From: Chrysoporthe austroafricana
Lineage: Eukaryota > Ascomycota > Sordariomycetes > Diaporthales > Cryphonectriaceae
Assembly (NCBI GenBank): GCA_001051155.2
Contig: JYIP02000008.1
Location: 1,302,001 to 1,366,000, forward strand
DNA length: 64,000 bases
Direction of reading: 5' to 3'
The notes beneath the pieces were generated by a model that searched no databases, was not told the DNA's origin, and saw nothing but the letters and a program-made list of their open reading frames with translations. How positions within the stretch are numbered: the stretch's first letter is position 1; each line of letters starts with the position of its first letter. The position numbers were made by a program, and so were the translations under genes. This document shows, piece by piece, positions 22,529 to 33,110 of this stretch.

Positions 22529-23928
22529 TCAGGCTTTGGGGGCCCGAACTTTCATCATGGGCAAGTTCTGCGTTCCCTTCCAGCCCTGCAGACCTCTCTT
22601 CCTCTTTAGCTCTGCCGCCCGCTTCACCTTGACTTCCTTAGGAGCATCTACGTCCCGCTTCTCCAGGTCACCCGTCTCTCCATCAGGCAGAACGCCCTGG
22701 CCGTCCGTGATGCTCCCGGGACCGAAGTCAGGCTCGCCGCCGAGAGAGCCAAAGACGTCACCAATGTAGTTCGAGGCCGCAACGCCGTCCCTGAAAGTGC
22801 AATTCCACTCGCCTAAAACTCCCTTAATGATCTCGACACCCGCGTTATAGATGTTATCAATCGCAATCTCGAACCCGTTCTGGTCCATGATGAGCAGGTG
22901 GTCGTACGCCGAGACGCCTGGAGGGGGACGATCGAAGTCGGATCCTGTCCGCATGAGAATAATGCGAGCGAAGTCGACCAGACCATCGATTGCCATGCGC
23001 ACCATGACCTCGAGCGTGGCGTTGTCCTCCTGGGCGGTCATGCAGTAACTGCCCGAGCCGTTCGTCCACAACGTGGTGGTGTTATCGAACGCGTTCGAGA
23101 GCATCTCTCCAGAGTAGTAGACGTCGCTGGTCGCCGTGTCGCAGAGCACGACACTGGGTGCCACCGTGCCGGCAGTGTAGTTCTCGGTGCTCGCGGCGTA
23201 CCGCTCGCGGTACGCCGCGGCGATGGAGTTGTCGCTTAGGTTGGCCTGGGAGGCGAAATTGTAGGCCAGCTGGCGCAGGTCCTCGTTCAGCTCGAAGACT
23301 TCCGATCCGTACCACTCGCCTGGGAAGGTGTTGGGCATGTATGTATCGAAGCCGAAGTAGCCGGTGGTGAAGTTCTCCGGCATTTCTCTGGCATCAAACT
23401 CATACTGAAGAGCAACCTGCACGGCATACCGCGAAAGGGCAACGCCGCCGAGGGTGCTCCATTTGGGGTTCACACCTGCAATACCCGCGATCATGAAATA
23501 CGTTGAGGTCAGGTCAAACTTCCCGGACAATACGACCGAGGAGATAGTCGTGGCGGCGTTGATCTCCGACTCGCCAGTTGTAACCTGGCAAATCTCGTAG
23601 TCTGCAGTGCAGTGGACGTGAGGGAACAGCATTGACAGGCCCGGAGCTGAGATGTTGACGGCCAAGAGGTCACCGAGACCACTGCTGGGAAGATTCTCAT
23701 ACCAGATGTCTGCCTCCGGGCTAAACTATTCAAGGAATTAGAGCGAGGTTCCAGGGACGTGTTGATCGCATGCTTGTGGCACGGCCTTACCATACTGATG
23801 ATGAAGAACTTGGGAGTAATCTTCTGATCGCGAACGACCACAGGCGTTTTGGGGGTCTGCACTGTGGCAGCACCCGCCACTTGGCCAGCGGCCAGCAGTG
23901 CTGACGCTGCGAGGGATAGGAAACGCAT
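22529..23928 (-). CDS. Purine nucleoside permease (NUP family), secreted or anchored
   Basis: Exons 23928-23791 and 23725-22529, joined by a 65-nt intron (donor GTAAGG, acceptor AATAG), give 444 residues. The first 20 residues form a signal peptide (LAASALLAAGQVAGA). Across the splice the protein reads FFIISM-FSPEADIWY, the conserved opening of the fungal NUP family (PF06516). Further conserved segments are LFPHVHCTADYEICQVTTGE, SGKFDLTSTYFMIAGIAGVN, DYRF-equivalent QYEFDAREMP, and near the end NCTFRDGVAASNYIG. Members related to Candida NUP are linked to nucleoside uptake and show purine nucleoside phosphorylase-like folds. Here it may act at the cell surface in purine salvage. The C-terminus is unusually basic (KVKRAAELKRKRG). 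No frame defect seen. Confidence 0.88.
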
Positions 23929-25820
23929 TTTGATTCCTGGTCCGGACAGAGACTGCAAGGAAGAGGACTCCAACCCGCTGAACTCAAGGTCTCAACAGCT
24001 GAGGATGAGACAAGAAGCTGCTGTCAGCTGGTGAATAAAGGTTGGGACACGAAAGAGACATGTCTCGTCATAATATAGGAACAAATCTATAGAGTACTGT
24101 GCAGGATTCATGGGGCTAGCAGTGGGCGGTGGGCGGGCCGACATGGGCGTCTACTCTGGTAGACGATGGGGACGCGTCGTATTGGTGGGGGGGCGCCATC
24201 ATGAATCCACTTAGACTGCAGCTACATGCAAGATATCGGCCCCAAGCTCTGGGGTGTGGATGATCTTGTCAATAATGGGGAGTAGGCCAAAAGTAGGGCT
24301 AAAGCTCGGAGAACAAGGAGCAACTGCTTAAGGTGGATACATGCGCAGCTTGCTGCTAAGGCTTAGCATCGGAACGATAGTAGAAGCCTGAGATAGCTGA
24401 ACACCAAGGCCTTCAGATCCGGAATAACGTCGAAGTTGGTGACGTGCCCTGCGACGCTAGCTATAGGGCTCGCCGAGAAATCAGCATGAATGGAAAAACG
24501 TCCGCTGGAAGATAAGAATACACCCCCATACTATGATTGGTGAGAAACAAATATTTGTCAGCGTAGTTTAGCAGAAGGACGTGGGAACAATTCTGTGTGT
24601 TCCACCTTGGCCCGAGACGCTTACACAGTATATCAACTCGACAAAGTTCAGTGTGGCACCTTATACCTATTGAATATTGACTCAGCTTGGCTCTCACCTG
24701 TCGCGACATATTCGGCCCTGGCAGAGGTCTAGCGTCCATCAGCGAGCACATTGTGAGTATTACATGTTCCTTTGTTGGGAAGGTCCCTGTTGTCGATCCC
24801 GCGCTATAACCGGCACAGCAGATATCAAAAGCAAGGGCTGAGATAAGAAAAATTCCTCAACTAGAGTTCCCCTGGACGGACTCAGGGCCCCAGATACGGA
24901 CGTACACTGTGTGACTGAACTTTGGGTGCCACTCGTGAGTCAGCGAATGATGCCCAGGGCAGGGTCCGACCCTCCGCGCCACCATTGGCCCTACACCACC
25001 AAGGCGCTCAGGGAGGTGCGGTGAACCACGATGGTGCTCTTAAACTTCTCGAAACCATCCGATCCTACTCGTAAGGCTGTAGATCCTCCAAGAACTGGTT
25101 CCGACGTCGTCTGCATATCCCCACACATATGCAAGGTACACGAGGCCATTCTCCACCTGCGCGCAAGCCTCGTCACACGTGAGCTCACGCGTCCGACCTT
25201 TATCGAGGTTGCAGAAGGATGTCTCTGGCCTGCTCTCAAAGTTGACACACGCCATCAGCTGCTTTCCATAGAGCTGTCGTGACCTTGAAGACCATTGTAT
25301 GAGGTGCATCGTTCCTGGGACCGCACCGAGGATCTTCACACGACATTGCTCTCGTTTCAGCACACCGAAATCTCGGGTCATGAGCTGATAGGCCAAGGCG
25401 GTATTGACAGCTTCACGAGGGTTTCGGGAAGAGACCGCCATGTTTGGGTTCTATTGACAGCCTGTAAGCCACGTGCAACGCGCCATCCTGACAATGGTAT
25501 GTGGGTCGAGAACATGATTTCTTGCAAGTTCGACCTTCTCGAGCAAAGGCGCATGTTTGTACGCCACTGCCTAGGTAAGTATGTATTGTATTGAACATCT
25601 CGCGACTGGGCGTTCCAAATACGAGCCGAGGTTCCGTCGACTGCCATGCTGCAGCAGACTCGGGCAACAACGAACCCCCCCTCCTCCTTTTTCCTCCTCT
25701 TTTCACCTTTTCGAACCTGAGCTTTATCGGGCTTGATTGTTCAGCACGGAGTGTCTGCAGGCTGCTATTGACGACTATCTGCCTAGCGGCGTGGGTAAGG
25801 CCATGAAGCCGGGCCTTCGA
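23929..25820. other. 1.9 kb intergenic
   Basis: Promoter of the nucleoside permease at its left end and the 3' flank of the MRJP-like gene at the right. Frames up to 133 codons around 25040-25700 lack motifs. No repeat or tRNA seen. Confidence 0.5.
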
Positions 25821-27080
25821 CTATACGGCCGGCCCCGCCCCTATCTTGACCCGGTACGATCTGAATGGGCCTTTCCTGGCGTCCACGTTATTGTATTGCC
25901 TCGCGGGGGCCAAACTCAGCTGGTTGGTACAGAAGTACAGATAACCATCCAGGATTGCCGCGCTGTCCGCATGCTGGATAAGTCCACTCCTTATCAACGT
26001 TTTGACATAATAGTTCCTCGCTGCTACCGGCCCCGAACCACCAGGAGGCACCCCATTCACCTCCTCCGTGACTCTCGCCTGCTGCGTCTGAACATAAAAG
26101 ATGGCATTCTGCTCGCTCGCCAACATGAAGAGCCGGCCCTGGTCGTCCGCCGTGAAGCCAGCCTGTTCGGAGCCGAGCTCGCCCGGGTCCTGGACGGCCG
26201 CCAGGACTTGGGCGTCGGTGGCGCCAAAGTCCTGCATGATGGCTTGGGAGACGTAGTAGAAGCGCCGAGACGCCAGGTTTCCCCAATAAACGTTACCGCT
26301 CTGGAGCGCGATCCCGTCCGAGGCGGTGTTGCAGAAACTCTTTGTCGTCCCGTTCCAACAGTAGATTGGCTGTCCGTCGTAGATGCCTACGAATGTCGGA
26401 TCTGCCATCACCACAGACGTGCCGTTCAGCCGCTTCGCTACACCCCCTGTCGCAAGATCCATGGCGACCACGCCGCCACCCGGAGACTCATCGGTCAGGA
26501 AGGCAAATCCTCCGGCGCCGGCCGTATTGTTGATACGCACATCGTTCAGGTTGGTCTTGTTGAACAGGATGTCGTCCGGGAACAGATAAGTCCTGATCAA
26601 GGACCGTGTCGTCACGTTGAATGACATGATCTTCGCTCCACCCGAGACGGCCTGGCCATTGGACCCATACGCAATACCGCTGTCGACGACCCACATCTGC
26701 CCTATCGAATCCAGCACGACATTTTGGACATTGATAAAGCAGGTCGAGGCGTTTTGTCCGGGCTCGCACCGCTGGATCTCGGCAGATGGCCAGGGCTCTT
26801 CATCTTCGAAGCTGGTACAAATGACCACGTTGTTGGTTGAGTTTTCAGCGTTGCGGGGATAAGTCAAATACACGTTCAGGTCATGGTCCACGGCCAGGCC
26901 AGTCGGTGCATCGGTGCTCTGATGGACAGCCTCGAGTGGATCGCCGATGATCGTAAAGTCTTGTGGACAGACGCCGTTTGTGGAGTTTGAGCTAGAGAGC
27001 GCTGGGCTTGGACAGGTGTTTGGAAAGGTGGCTCCTGCGAAAGCAGCGAGACTGGCAAGACCGGCGAGCGGGGACCACAT
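25821..27080 (-). CDS. Secreted major royal jelly protein/yellow-like protein
   Basis: Single exon, 419 residues, starting with a signal peptide (PLAGLASLAAFAGATF). The chain matches the MRJP/yellow beta-propeller family (PF03022): PTGLAVDHDLNVYLTYPRN, NVVLDSIGQMWVVDSG, DIL-F-N-K-TNLNDVRINN, GGFAFLTDESPGGGVVAMDL, then SDGIALQSGNVYWGNLASRR-FYYVS, and finally LIQHADSAAILDGYLYFCTN. These blocks cover all expected blades. Many N-glycosylation sequons (NST, NGT, NKT, NNT) are present, consistent with secretion. In insects the family includes pigment-related yellow proteins; fungal members are sporadic and uncharacterised, so no enzymatic role should be assumed. A 295-codon open frame on the other strand is its mirror image and not a gene. 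Confidence 0.88.
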   Translation of the reverse strand: MWSPLAGLASLAAFAGATFPNTCPSPALSSSNSTNGVCPQDFTIIGDPLEAVHQSTDAPTGLAVDHDLNVYLTYPRNAENSTNNVVICTSFEDEEPWPSAEIQRCEPGQNASTCFINVQNVVLDSIGQMWVVDSGIAYGSNGQAVSGGAKIMSFNVTTRSLIRTYLFPDDILFNKTNLNDVRINNTAGAGGFAFLTDESPGGGVVAMDLATGGVAKRLNGTSVVMADPTFVGIYDGQPIYCWNGTTKSFCNTASDGIALQSGNVYWGNLASRRFYYVSQAIMQDFGATDAQVLAAVQDPGELGSEQAGFTADDQGRLFMLASEQNAIFYVQTQQARVTEEVNGVPPGGSGPVAARNYYVKTLIRSGLIQHADSAAILDGYLYFCTNQLSLAPARQYNNVDARKGPFRSYRVKIGAGPAV

Positions 27081-28907
27081 TATGAGTGTATCGAAGACGC
27101 GCTGGCATCAATGATTTTGGATTGCTGATATGTGTTCTGCGCCCTGATTCGCTCTTCCTGTGTCTCTCCTGTCAGCCAGGACGTCTGATGGCTGCAAGGG
27201 TGTGAATGATACACACTCTGCAATCTTTCCACTGGCACGCACTCGCAGAAGGCTAAAATTATAGGATCCTCTGAATATATCGAAGATGTCATTGGCATCA
27301 TGATTTCGCTGTGCAAAGGTAAGTTCGAGACCCCTAATTAAGTGGTAGCCCCGCACCCTCGTATGCACCATGGCGACGTTGTATCGGCAGTTCAACCAAG
27401 GCCCTGGCTCGGACAAATTCCTGACGAAGTCGATATTTCCGGACTTCATACATTGAAATCCCAGGGCAGTCTCCTAAATTTCATAGCCTTGGTGTCCTAG
27501 ACTCCAAGAATGTCAGGCCTCCGACCAAGTCGGAATCCATACACGGGATCATGTTCTCGTGCCTGGGAATACTGGAACTTCCCAGACCTCCCCGGACCGG
27601 ACTTCCATCAACGAACGATCTTCACTAAGACAGCACACCCGTCAAAAACCTTAGATCATAGTTCCCTTAGCCTCAGCTGCGGCATCCGTACTTGGTGGGG
27701 CATCTGCTAACTTCTAGCTCCTCAATAACAGGTGTCCGCATAAATATCCAGTACTAAATAGTGAAGACTTGGTTCAACATTGTGATCGTGTGCCGGTTGG
27801 TGGCTGGGAATAAATCTCGATAGCGGATCGACTTGAATGATGAGAATTTCATGAACGTCGCCTTCTGATAACCTTGGAAGTGAGAGGTTGTGGGATTCTC
27901 GTACAAGCCAGGGCTACGCGCCAACCCTGACATGGCCCACACACCCAGCACCGCGCTGCTCAGAAGAAGAAATGAGGTCTTGCTCGCGTATAGACTTCTG
28001 GAGATAGCCCGTTCTATACACTGCCGGTACCCAGATGCATTCATTATATTGATACCAATGGCGTATCTTTGTCAGATTCACTGTAATCAATTCCGGCCAG
28101 CACTAGGGTCGCCGACAGGTTGATCAATGATCGGCACACCCACCCAAAAGAATTACGCGCTCGGACCTCTTTTACACCGCGCGTAGACACGCGCCAACAC
28201 AGTTCAACCGCGCCTCCCAATCCGCTGCAACGGCCAGCTCTAATTTTTTTTACCAATACTGATCCACTGGCAGCACCCATGGTCTGTCGCACCTGGTGGC
28301 TGCTGCACATCTATGCAACCTCATTTGGACGTCCTAACATCATCCTTCGTAGGTTGAAAGCGCGCGTCTCACTACTCGCTTGCTTTGTCCCGTGCACAGT
28401 CAATGAGTCTGAGACGCGCAGTCACGGCCTCGACATAACTATTACCTCACGACTTCCTACGTCCCTGGATGAATCGATGACTCCACCCCAGACCGGACCG
28501 TCCCTCTCCAGACCCCCTCCAGTCGCTCTTTACTTGCTATCCACGGAAAAAAGAAGCTTAGTCCACGCTCCATTCGTCCGCAACCCGCACACCAACTTCG
28601 ACCATCCTCCAGTTCCTACACACAGACACACACACACACACACACACACACACAACTTGCTAAACTGCTTGATCGAACTGAATCGGCTGAATTCCTATGG
28701 TAGTCTCGTTTCCTGGTTCTCTGAGCCCTAACAAGTGAATCTTACTATCGTACGACGCTACACTCTCCAGCTGCCTGCGAATATGAAAAAGGCCAGCTCT
28801 GGAGCTAAGTCTAACGAGCCGGCCGCAAGCAGGAAGTTCCACGGGGGGGACTTCAGAAGCACCCTCCTGGGCGCAGTCGCAGCATACCCAAGACTGCCCG
28901 CTTCGTA
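27081..28907. other. 1.8 kb divergent promoter region with CA repeat and upstream ORF
   Basis: Lies between the divergent MRJP-like and multidomain genes. A 203-codon frame at 28120-28731 is compositionally odd (Pro, Ser, Thr, His) and crosses a CA repeat, so I treat it as 5' leader or promoter. An upstream ORF of 41 codons lies at 28783-28908. Confidence 0.5.
28626..28654. repeat. (CA)n dinucleotide repeat
   Basis: About 14 uninterrupted CA units, with further degenerate CA units upstream, in the presumed 5' leader or promoter of the 28908 gene. Confidence 0.9.
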
Positions 28908-28908
28908 A
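28783..28908 (+). promoter_or_regulatory. 41-codon upstream ORF overlapping the main start as TAATG
   Basis: ATG at 28783 opens 41 codons that end in TAA at 28906-28908; its last A is the first base of the main ATG (28908). Such overlap permits termination-reinitiation. Alternatively the run of seven G in this stretch hides a sequencing slip or a missed 5' exon, because the main frame stays open upstream of ATG 28908 (it reads KHPPGRSRSIPKTARFV). Confidence 0.45.
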
Positions 28909-31900
28909 TGGGACCAGTGCCCATGATGGCACAGCCTCCCGCGCCTTCACCGGTCTCCGATGCTCAACCTGGTGCGGTCGAGCCTTCGATAGCCTCAGTT
29001 GCGACTGCGCCGCCGAGTCAAATCTGGAGCCGCCCCCAAGATGTATCCTCTGTGACCACACAGACTTCGGGGCTATATTCGCAAAGTTTGATGCCGGTCT
29101 TGGCTGGCTCTATTTTGTCGAGTGCTGGCGCTCGGCGAACGGATTTCACGTCTACTCACGGTAAAAGGGCTGCGAGCAGCGGCAATATCTCAAGAAAGAG
29201 GCAGAAAGTGTCGGAAAGTGATGATCTTGCTAACCCTGGGCTTGCAGCCGCTTCCCCTCCTGGACGTCTAGACCGCGGAGACGCAGACCAGCCGATCTCA
29301 TCTGGGCCCCTTGAGGTGCTTGAATACGCTAGCAATCCCGATACCCACATACATTGCTTGGCGTCTCCTGATGAATCTGGGGAGATCAATAAAGAGAGGC
29401 GTCCCGAGATTGTGATCAAGGGAAGGTCGATTGTACGCTGGTATGAGGAAGAGGCGCGGCGACTGGTTCAGTTGAGAGGTGAGGGTATGACGTGGGACGA
29501 GATACATAAGGTGAGTCCATCCCGATCTCCTGCGGATGGAACTTGCATGTATTCTGGAATTTATTCCCTGACGACGGTGTTGCTCCCACCCAGGCTCTTC
29601 CGAGGCACACCCGTGCTTCAATCCAGACGAAATACTCTCAGCTGTCAAAGGTTGAGCGGGAGGCATGGGTGAAGAGCGGTATCCGCCCGATCGGAAGTGA
29701 TGACCGATCGTCGACAGCCCTGGTATCATTTGGAGATGGCAACGATGGTCTATACAGCTTGAGAAGTTCTGAACGGACCAAAGACGATGAGTCATACCTC
29801 AGAGCTCGTGACGAAGAGAAAGATTGGGATGAGACCGAAACAGTGAGGTGCTTCATTCCGCGAGGAGGGTTCACAGTTAATCAATTCCTAATGACGTCGA
29901 CGTATTGCAGGCCTCTCCACAACAGAGCCGGGACAGCGTCCCAAGAGAATATGAATATCTCGTGGAGGAGAAGGAGAATTCAGAAACTTCCAAGGGAAAC
30001 AACTCGCCAGAAAAAGCTGTAGTGTCACAGACCGATGGGGGATCGCTTGGGCTCACTGCGAGACCCTTGCTTGGTGCGAAACACCAACGGCCACGGAAGT
30101 CAGAGCGAAAAGGCTTCTCCGAGGACCTAGATGGGAGATCATACCAAGAGCATGAAGGTGAGATAACATGAATATGTTGGCTGAGAAGATGTCTTGTGCT
30201 CTGTTATCCTTGTTGTTCTGATGCGCTGACCGGTACTTGCAGGCAAATTGGGAATGAGAGAGACATATCATGGCCTCATGCTCCCCAGGAACTACGACAT
30301 GGCCAAGGCTGTGGGCACTGGCTTGCCTTGGGTCTGCCCCATCCGGTCGTGTCGCTATCAATTCAAGAGGATGTCCGCCCTGGGCAAGCATTGGAAGGTT
30401 TGCGCAAAAAAATGACTATTTGCAGAACATGTGTTATTTTGCTGACACCTTTGTAGAAGAGCCATCGAAGGTGTCTCCTAAACGATAATAACGATGGCAC
30501 CTTTTCCATCAAAGGGGAATACAAGCCAAAGAAGATGAGAACGGCCAATGCCCTCGTCGTTGGCCGGGAACCATTGGATCCGACTGAACCACCCATGGCC
30601 CCTCTTCGAAGCTTCCGCGAAATGCAGCTAGCCAAAGCTGATGCGAAACAAGATACCCCTAGTTCAAAAGAGGGCGAGTCTTGCGGTGATTTAGTTGTTG
30701 ATGAAGAAGAATCTGAAGGCTCTGCGGACGCAGATGCCGATTCTATTGTGAATGTCACCCCGGCGCTCGTCACGATTCCTGCTGAGCCGCACATGGCCAC
30801 AAGCCTTCGAGCATACGACGAATGGCCAGGTAACTAACCCCATCTTGTATTTTCGATTCTTGATACGGCGCTGTATCGGTCTAACAGTCTCATCTGCCAG
30901 ATGACATGGGAAATCTGGTCAAGACTTTTGGAGCGCTCCTGCCCGCCAACTATAGACTCTTCGAGTGTCCTGGATTCGAATGGATCTGTCCAGTGCGATC
31001 CTGCCGGCGCATCTCACAGTCTCTCTTGGATCTTGGGGAACATTTTAAGGCATGTTCATTCTTCGTCTCGCCTCTGCCTGTCTACATAGGCTAATATCTC
31101 TCAGGTTGTACACACTTGCGGCCTCTTTAACGACAACAGAGATGGCACATTGACACAACTCGAATCTCACATGGACTATCCGGCCGATAGAGGAGGCCAG
31201 TCACCCACCATCAAGTCCAAGAACCCACTCGCACCAGATGCTCCGCCAATGGCGGAACCAACATGGACGGACTCTTGGAGTGCGAAGACCCGAGATGCCT
31301 TCGCGAATAGTCGAACGCACTGGCAGCCAGATGAGTTGGAGCGAATACGCAAAAAACAACCTCGAAAGAAGGAAAAAACGGTCGACGAAGTTATGGCTGA
31401 GGGCGATAGCGCTTCAGGTCTCAAAGCTCTCAAAGCCGTGGCCAATAAAACAAAATCCTCGCACTCGTCCGATTTGGTTTCCATTCCTGAACTCGAGCCC
31501 GCCCCGTCCGATTCTAATACTTCTTCGGAAGCCAGCTCGGAGAAGACGAATGCGGTGAAAGCTTTGGTGCCTGCAGAAGAGGAAAGCGCGGTGCCAGCTT
31601 TGACAGCGTCAGCGGCGAAGGATAATTGGGCGACGATTGAGGCTCTCTTCACCGAAAAAATACTTTTGCCACAGTCGGGTCCCCTTCGGACGCTCCTTTC
31701 TATGCCCCGCGTCCCTGAAATACAACTCGCTTCGACTAACCGAAAGTTCTCCGTGGTCTGGCCCAAGGATGTCTCTCTCCTCATCGTCCAGCTTGTCGGT
31801 CGCGAATCTCCGAAGCCATGCAGCAGATGCGAAAAGGGCTCCGGGACGTTCACAGACTGTGTGATGCTGAGCCAGGAGATTGCCGATGCAATACAGCAGG

Positions 31901-32547
31901 GCATATGCTCGTGCGTTAATTGTGGATGGAAGAGCTCGTATCACCATGCGTGTGACCTTAACCAGAAATTGCGGGAGGCCGAGGGAGAAGTGGATGCGCA
32001 GATTTTCCCGCTCCTCCCACAAGCTAAGGATCAGCCTGACGTTGTAGGAAACAGCTTAGACGACCACCTTCGTCCACTGCGCGCTCGTCGATCTGAGAGG
32101 CTTCTGGCTGATAATCTGGCTAAAGATAGCGAATCAAGGCCGAAGCTCTCGCCTCATGGGACTACTCCACCCGTAGCGGCTCCGCCTCAGGCACCGTCGG
32201 TTGCCATTTCCAACAGCGTATGGATCCGGGACGCCAATACGGAAACATCAGCAACTGTGGCCGGGACGAAAGACGAGCCGCGGGCCATCCGGGTCGACGA
32301 ACGCTTCACCTTCGGAGTCCACATCATACCACCAAATACATCTCTTCGGCTGGAGCTCGATGCTGAAGGCCTGCGCATCTGTACTCTGGCTGTGGGCAAG
32401 GTGACCCTTAGAATGCAGGACGAACCGGCCTTCACAATAGGCAGGCAGGGCATGTTCAAAATCGTGGCCGGAGCAGCAGGGGAGGTTGTCAATACATCTA
32501 GTATCGATGCCGTTTTGCATGTATCTAATTTGAAAAGGCGCAGATGA
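28908..32547 (+). CDS. Large nuclear multidomain protein: Myb-like, two C2H2 fingers, Cys cluster, cupin-like C-terminus
   Basis: Exons 28908-29510, 29594-29842, 29911-30157, 30243-30397, 30457-30829, 30901-31049 and 31105-32547 give 1072 residues. Residues about 172-222 resemble a Myb/SANT helix set (MTWDEIHKALP, then ASIQTKYSQL). Two similar finger units follow: C398-x4-C403-x12-H416-x4-H421 and C572-x4-C577-x12-H590-x4-H595. Each is preceded by W-V/I-CP and followed by a C-x-L-x-ND-N-x-DGT motif, so they are an internal duplication. Residues 815-876 are a cysteine cluster like the fungal DUF3716 (PCSRCEKGSGTF, then CVNCGWKSS). The last 105 residues look like a jelly-roll cupin, with spacing like the CENP-C/Mif2 dimerisation cupin. 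Intron 6 has GC donor GCATGT. A chromatin or DNA-binding role is inferred. The N-terminus may extend upstream. Confidence 0.8.
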
Positions 32548-32969
32548 GGAATAGCTGTGGTGCCAATGCCACCATAAATGAATGCCCCTGCTGTACCATG
32601 TGCAAGCACGATTCGTCTATCGAGCTATTCAGAACGCCATAACTGAGTTGTCCGATGCAAATGTGCGGTCTAGCTTGATACGTTCTCAGATCCCCAATAC
32701 AGTTCCAACGTATCGGTGTATGGAGTCCAATTACTTCACCGTACCGTGAAAAGAAATCTATCAAGCAGGCCATGATGCTCTCGTTCATTGTAACCATAAA
32801 ATTTCATGCCCAGTCCACATACATGGGCCCCCCTATCGAAAAAGCAGCAAAAGACCAGGGAGAGCTCCTGTTTAGACGAGACCCAGCTGCAGGTAGCCTC
32901 ACGCTTCTGCAGGCAGCCCTCCCATCACCTTATTACCTTGCCCAAACCATTCAACAGAACAAATACTCG
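32548..32969. other. Intergenic
   Basis: 3' flank of the multidomain gene and 5' flank of the tRNA. No coding content seen. Confidence 0.5.
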
Positions 32970-33110
32970 ACCGGTATGGTGCAGTGGTGAGTTTCTCTGG
33001 TGCTTTCTCCCATCCTGCTTCTGAACTAACATGCAGTACCAGGTTTAGCATATTGGATTTTCAGGACCTGAAAACTTCCAAAGACCGGAGTTCGAACCTC
33101 CGTGCCGGTG
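32970..33110 (+). tRNA. tRNA with anticodon TTC (Glu-type), interrupted in the D-loop and at 37/38
   Basis: The 7-bp acceptor stem pairs ACCGGTA (32970-32976) with TGCCGGT (33103-33109), discriminator G. The T-arm is CGGAG-TTCGAAC-CTCCG (33086-33102). The anticodon stem is TTGGA (33053-33057) with TCCAA (33077-33081). The loop reads TTTTCA, then a 12-nt insert GGACCTGAAAAC (33064-33075), then T; the insert pairs with the anticodon as in canonical nuclear tRNA introns after position 37. The D-stem GTGC (32979-32982) pairs with GCAT (33048-33051) only if 56 nt (32987-33042) are removed; then the D-loop is AGTGGTTTA. Pol III A-box (TGGTGCAGTGG) and B-box (GTTCGAACC) are intact, and a T5 run follows. 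Mature length would be 73 nt. The body does not look like common fungal tRNA-Glu, so identity is tentative and a decaying copy is possible. Confidence 0.7.
32987..33042 (+). other. Spliceosomal-type intron-like insert in the tRNA D-loop
   Basis: The 56-nt insert starts GTGAGT, contains ACTAAC at 33025-33030 and ends ACCAG (a nearer CAG is at 33034-33036). These are the splice signals of protein-coding introns in this window. Its removal restores D-stem pairing and a nine-base D-loop with the GG pair. Confidence 0.6.

Noticed and set aside
25737..26624. 295-codon open frame on the plus strand
   Set aside because: It lies wholly opposite the MRJP-like gene, has no motif and mirrors that gene's codons.
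14233..27080. A secondary-metabolite or catabolic gene cluster (MFS, GH79, permease, reductase)
   Set aside because: No backbone enzyme (PKS, NRPS, terpene synthase) or shared pathway; neighbours look unrelated and are separated by long spacers.
28120..28731. 203-codon frame with a His-Thr tract
   Set aside because: The tract is a translated CA repeat and the rest has no protein-like pattern; better read as promoter or leader.
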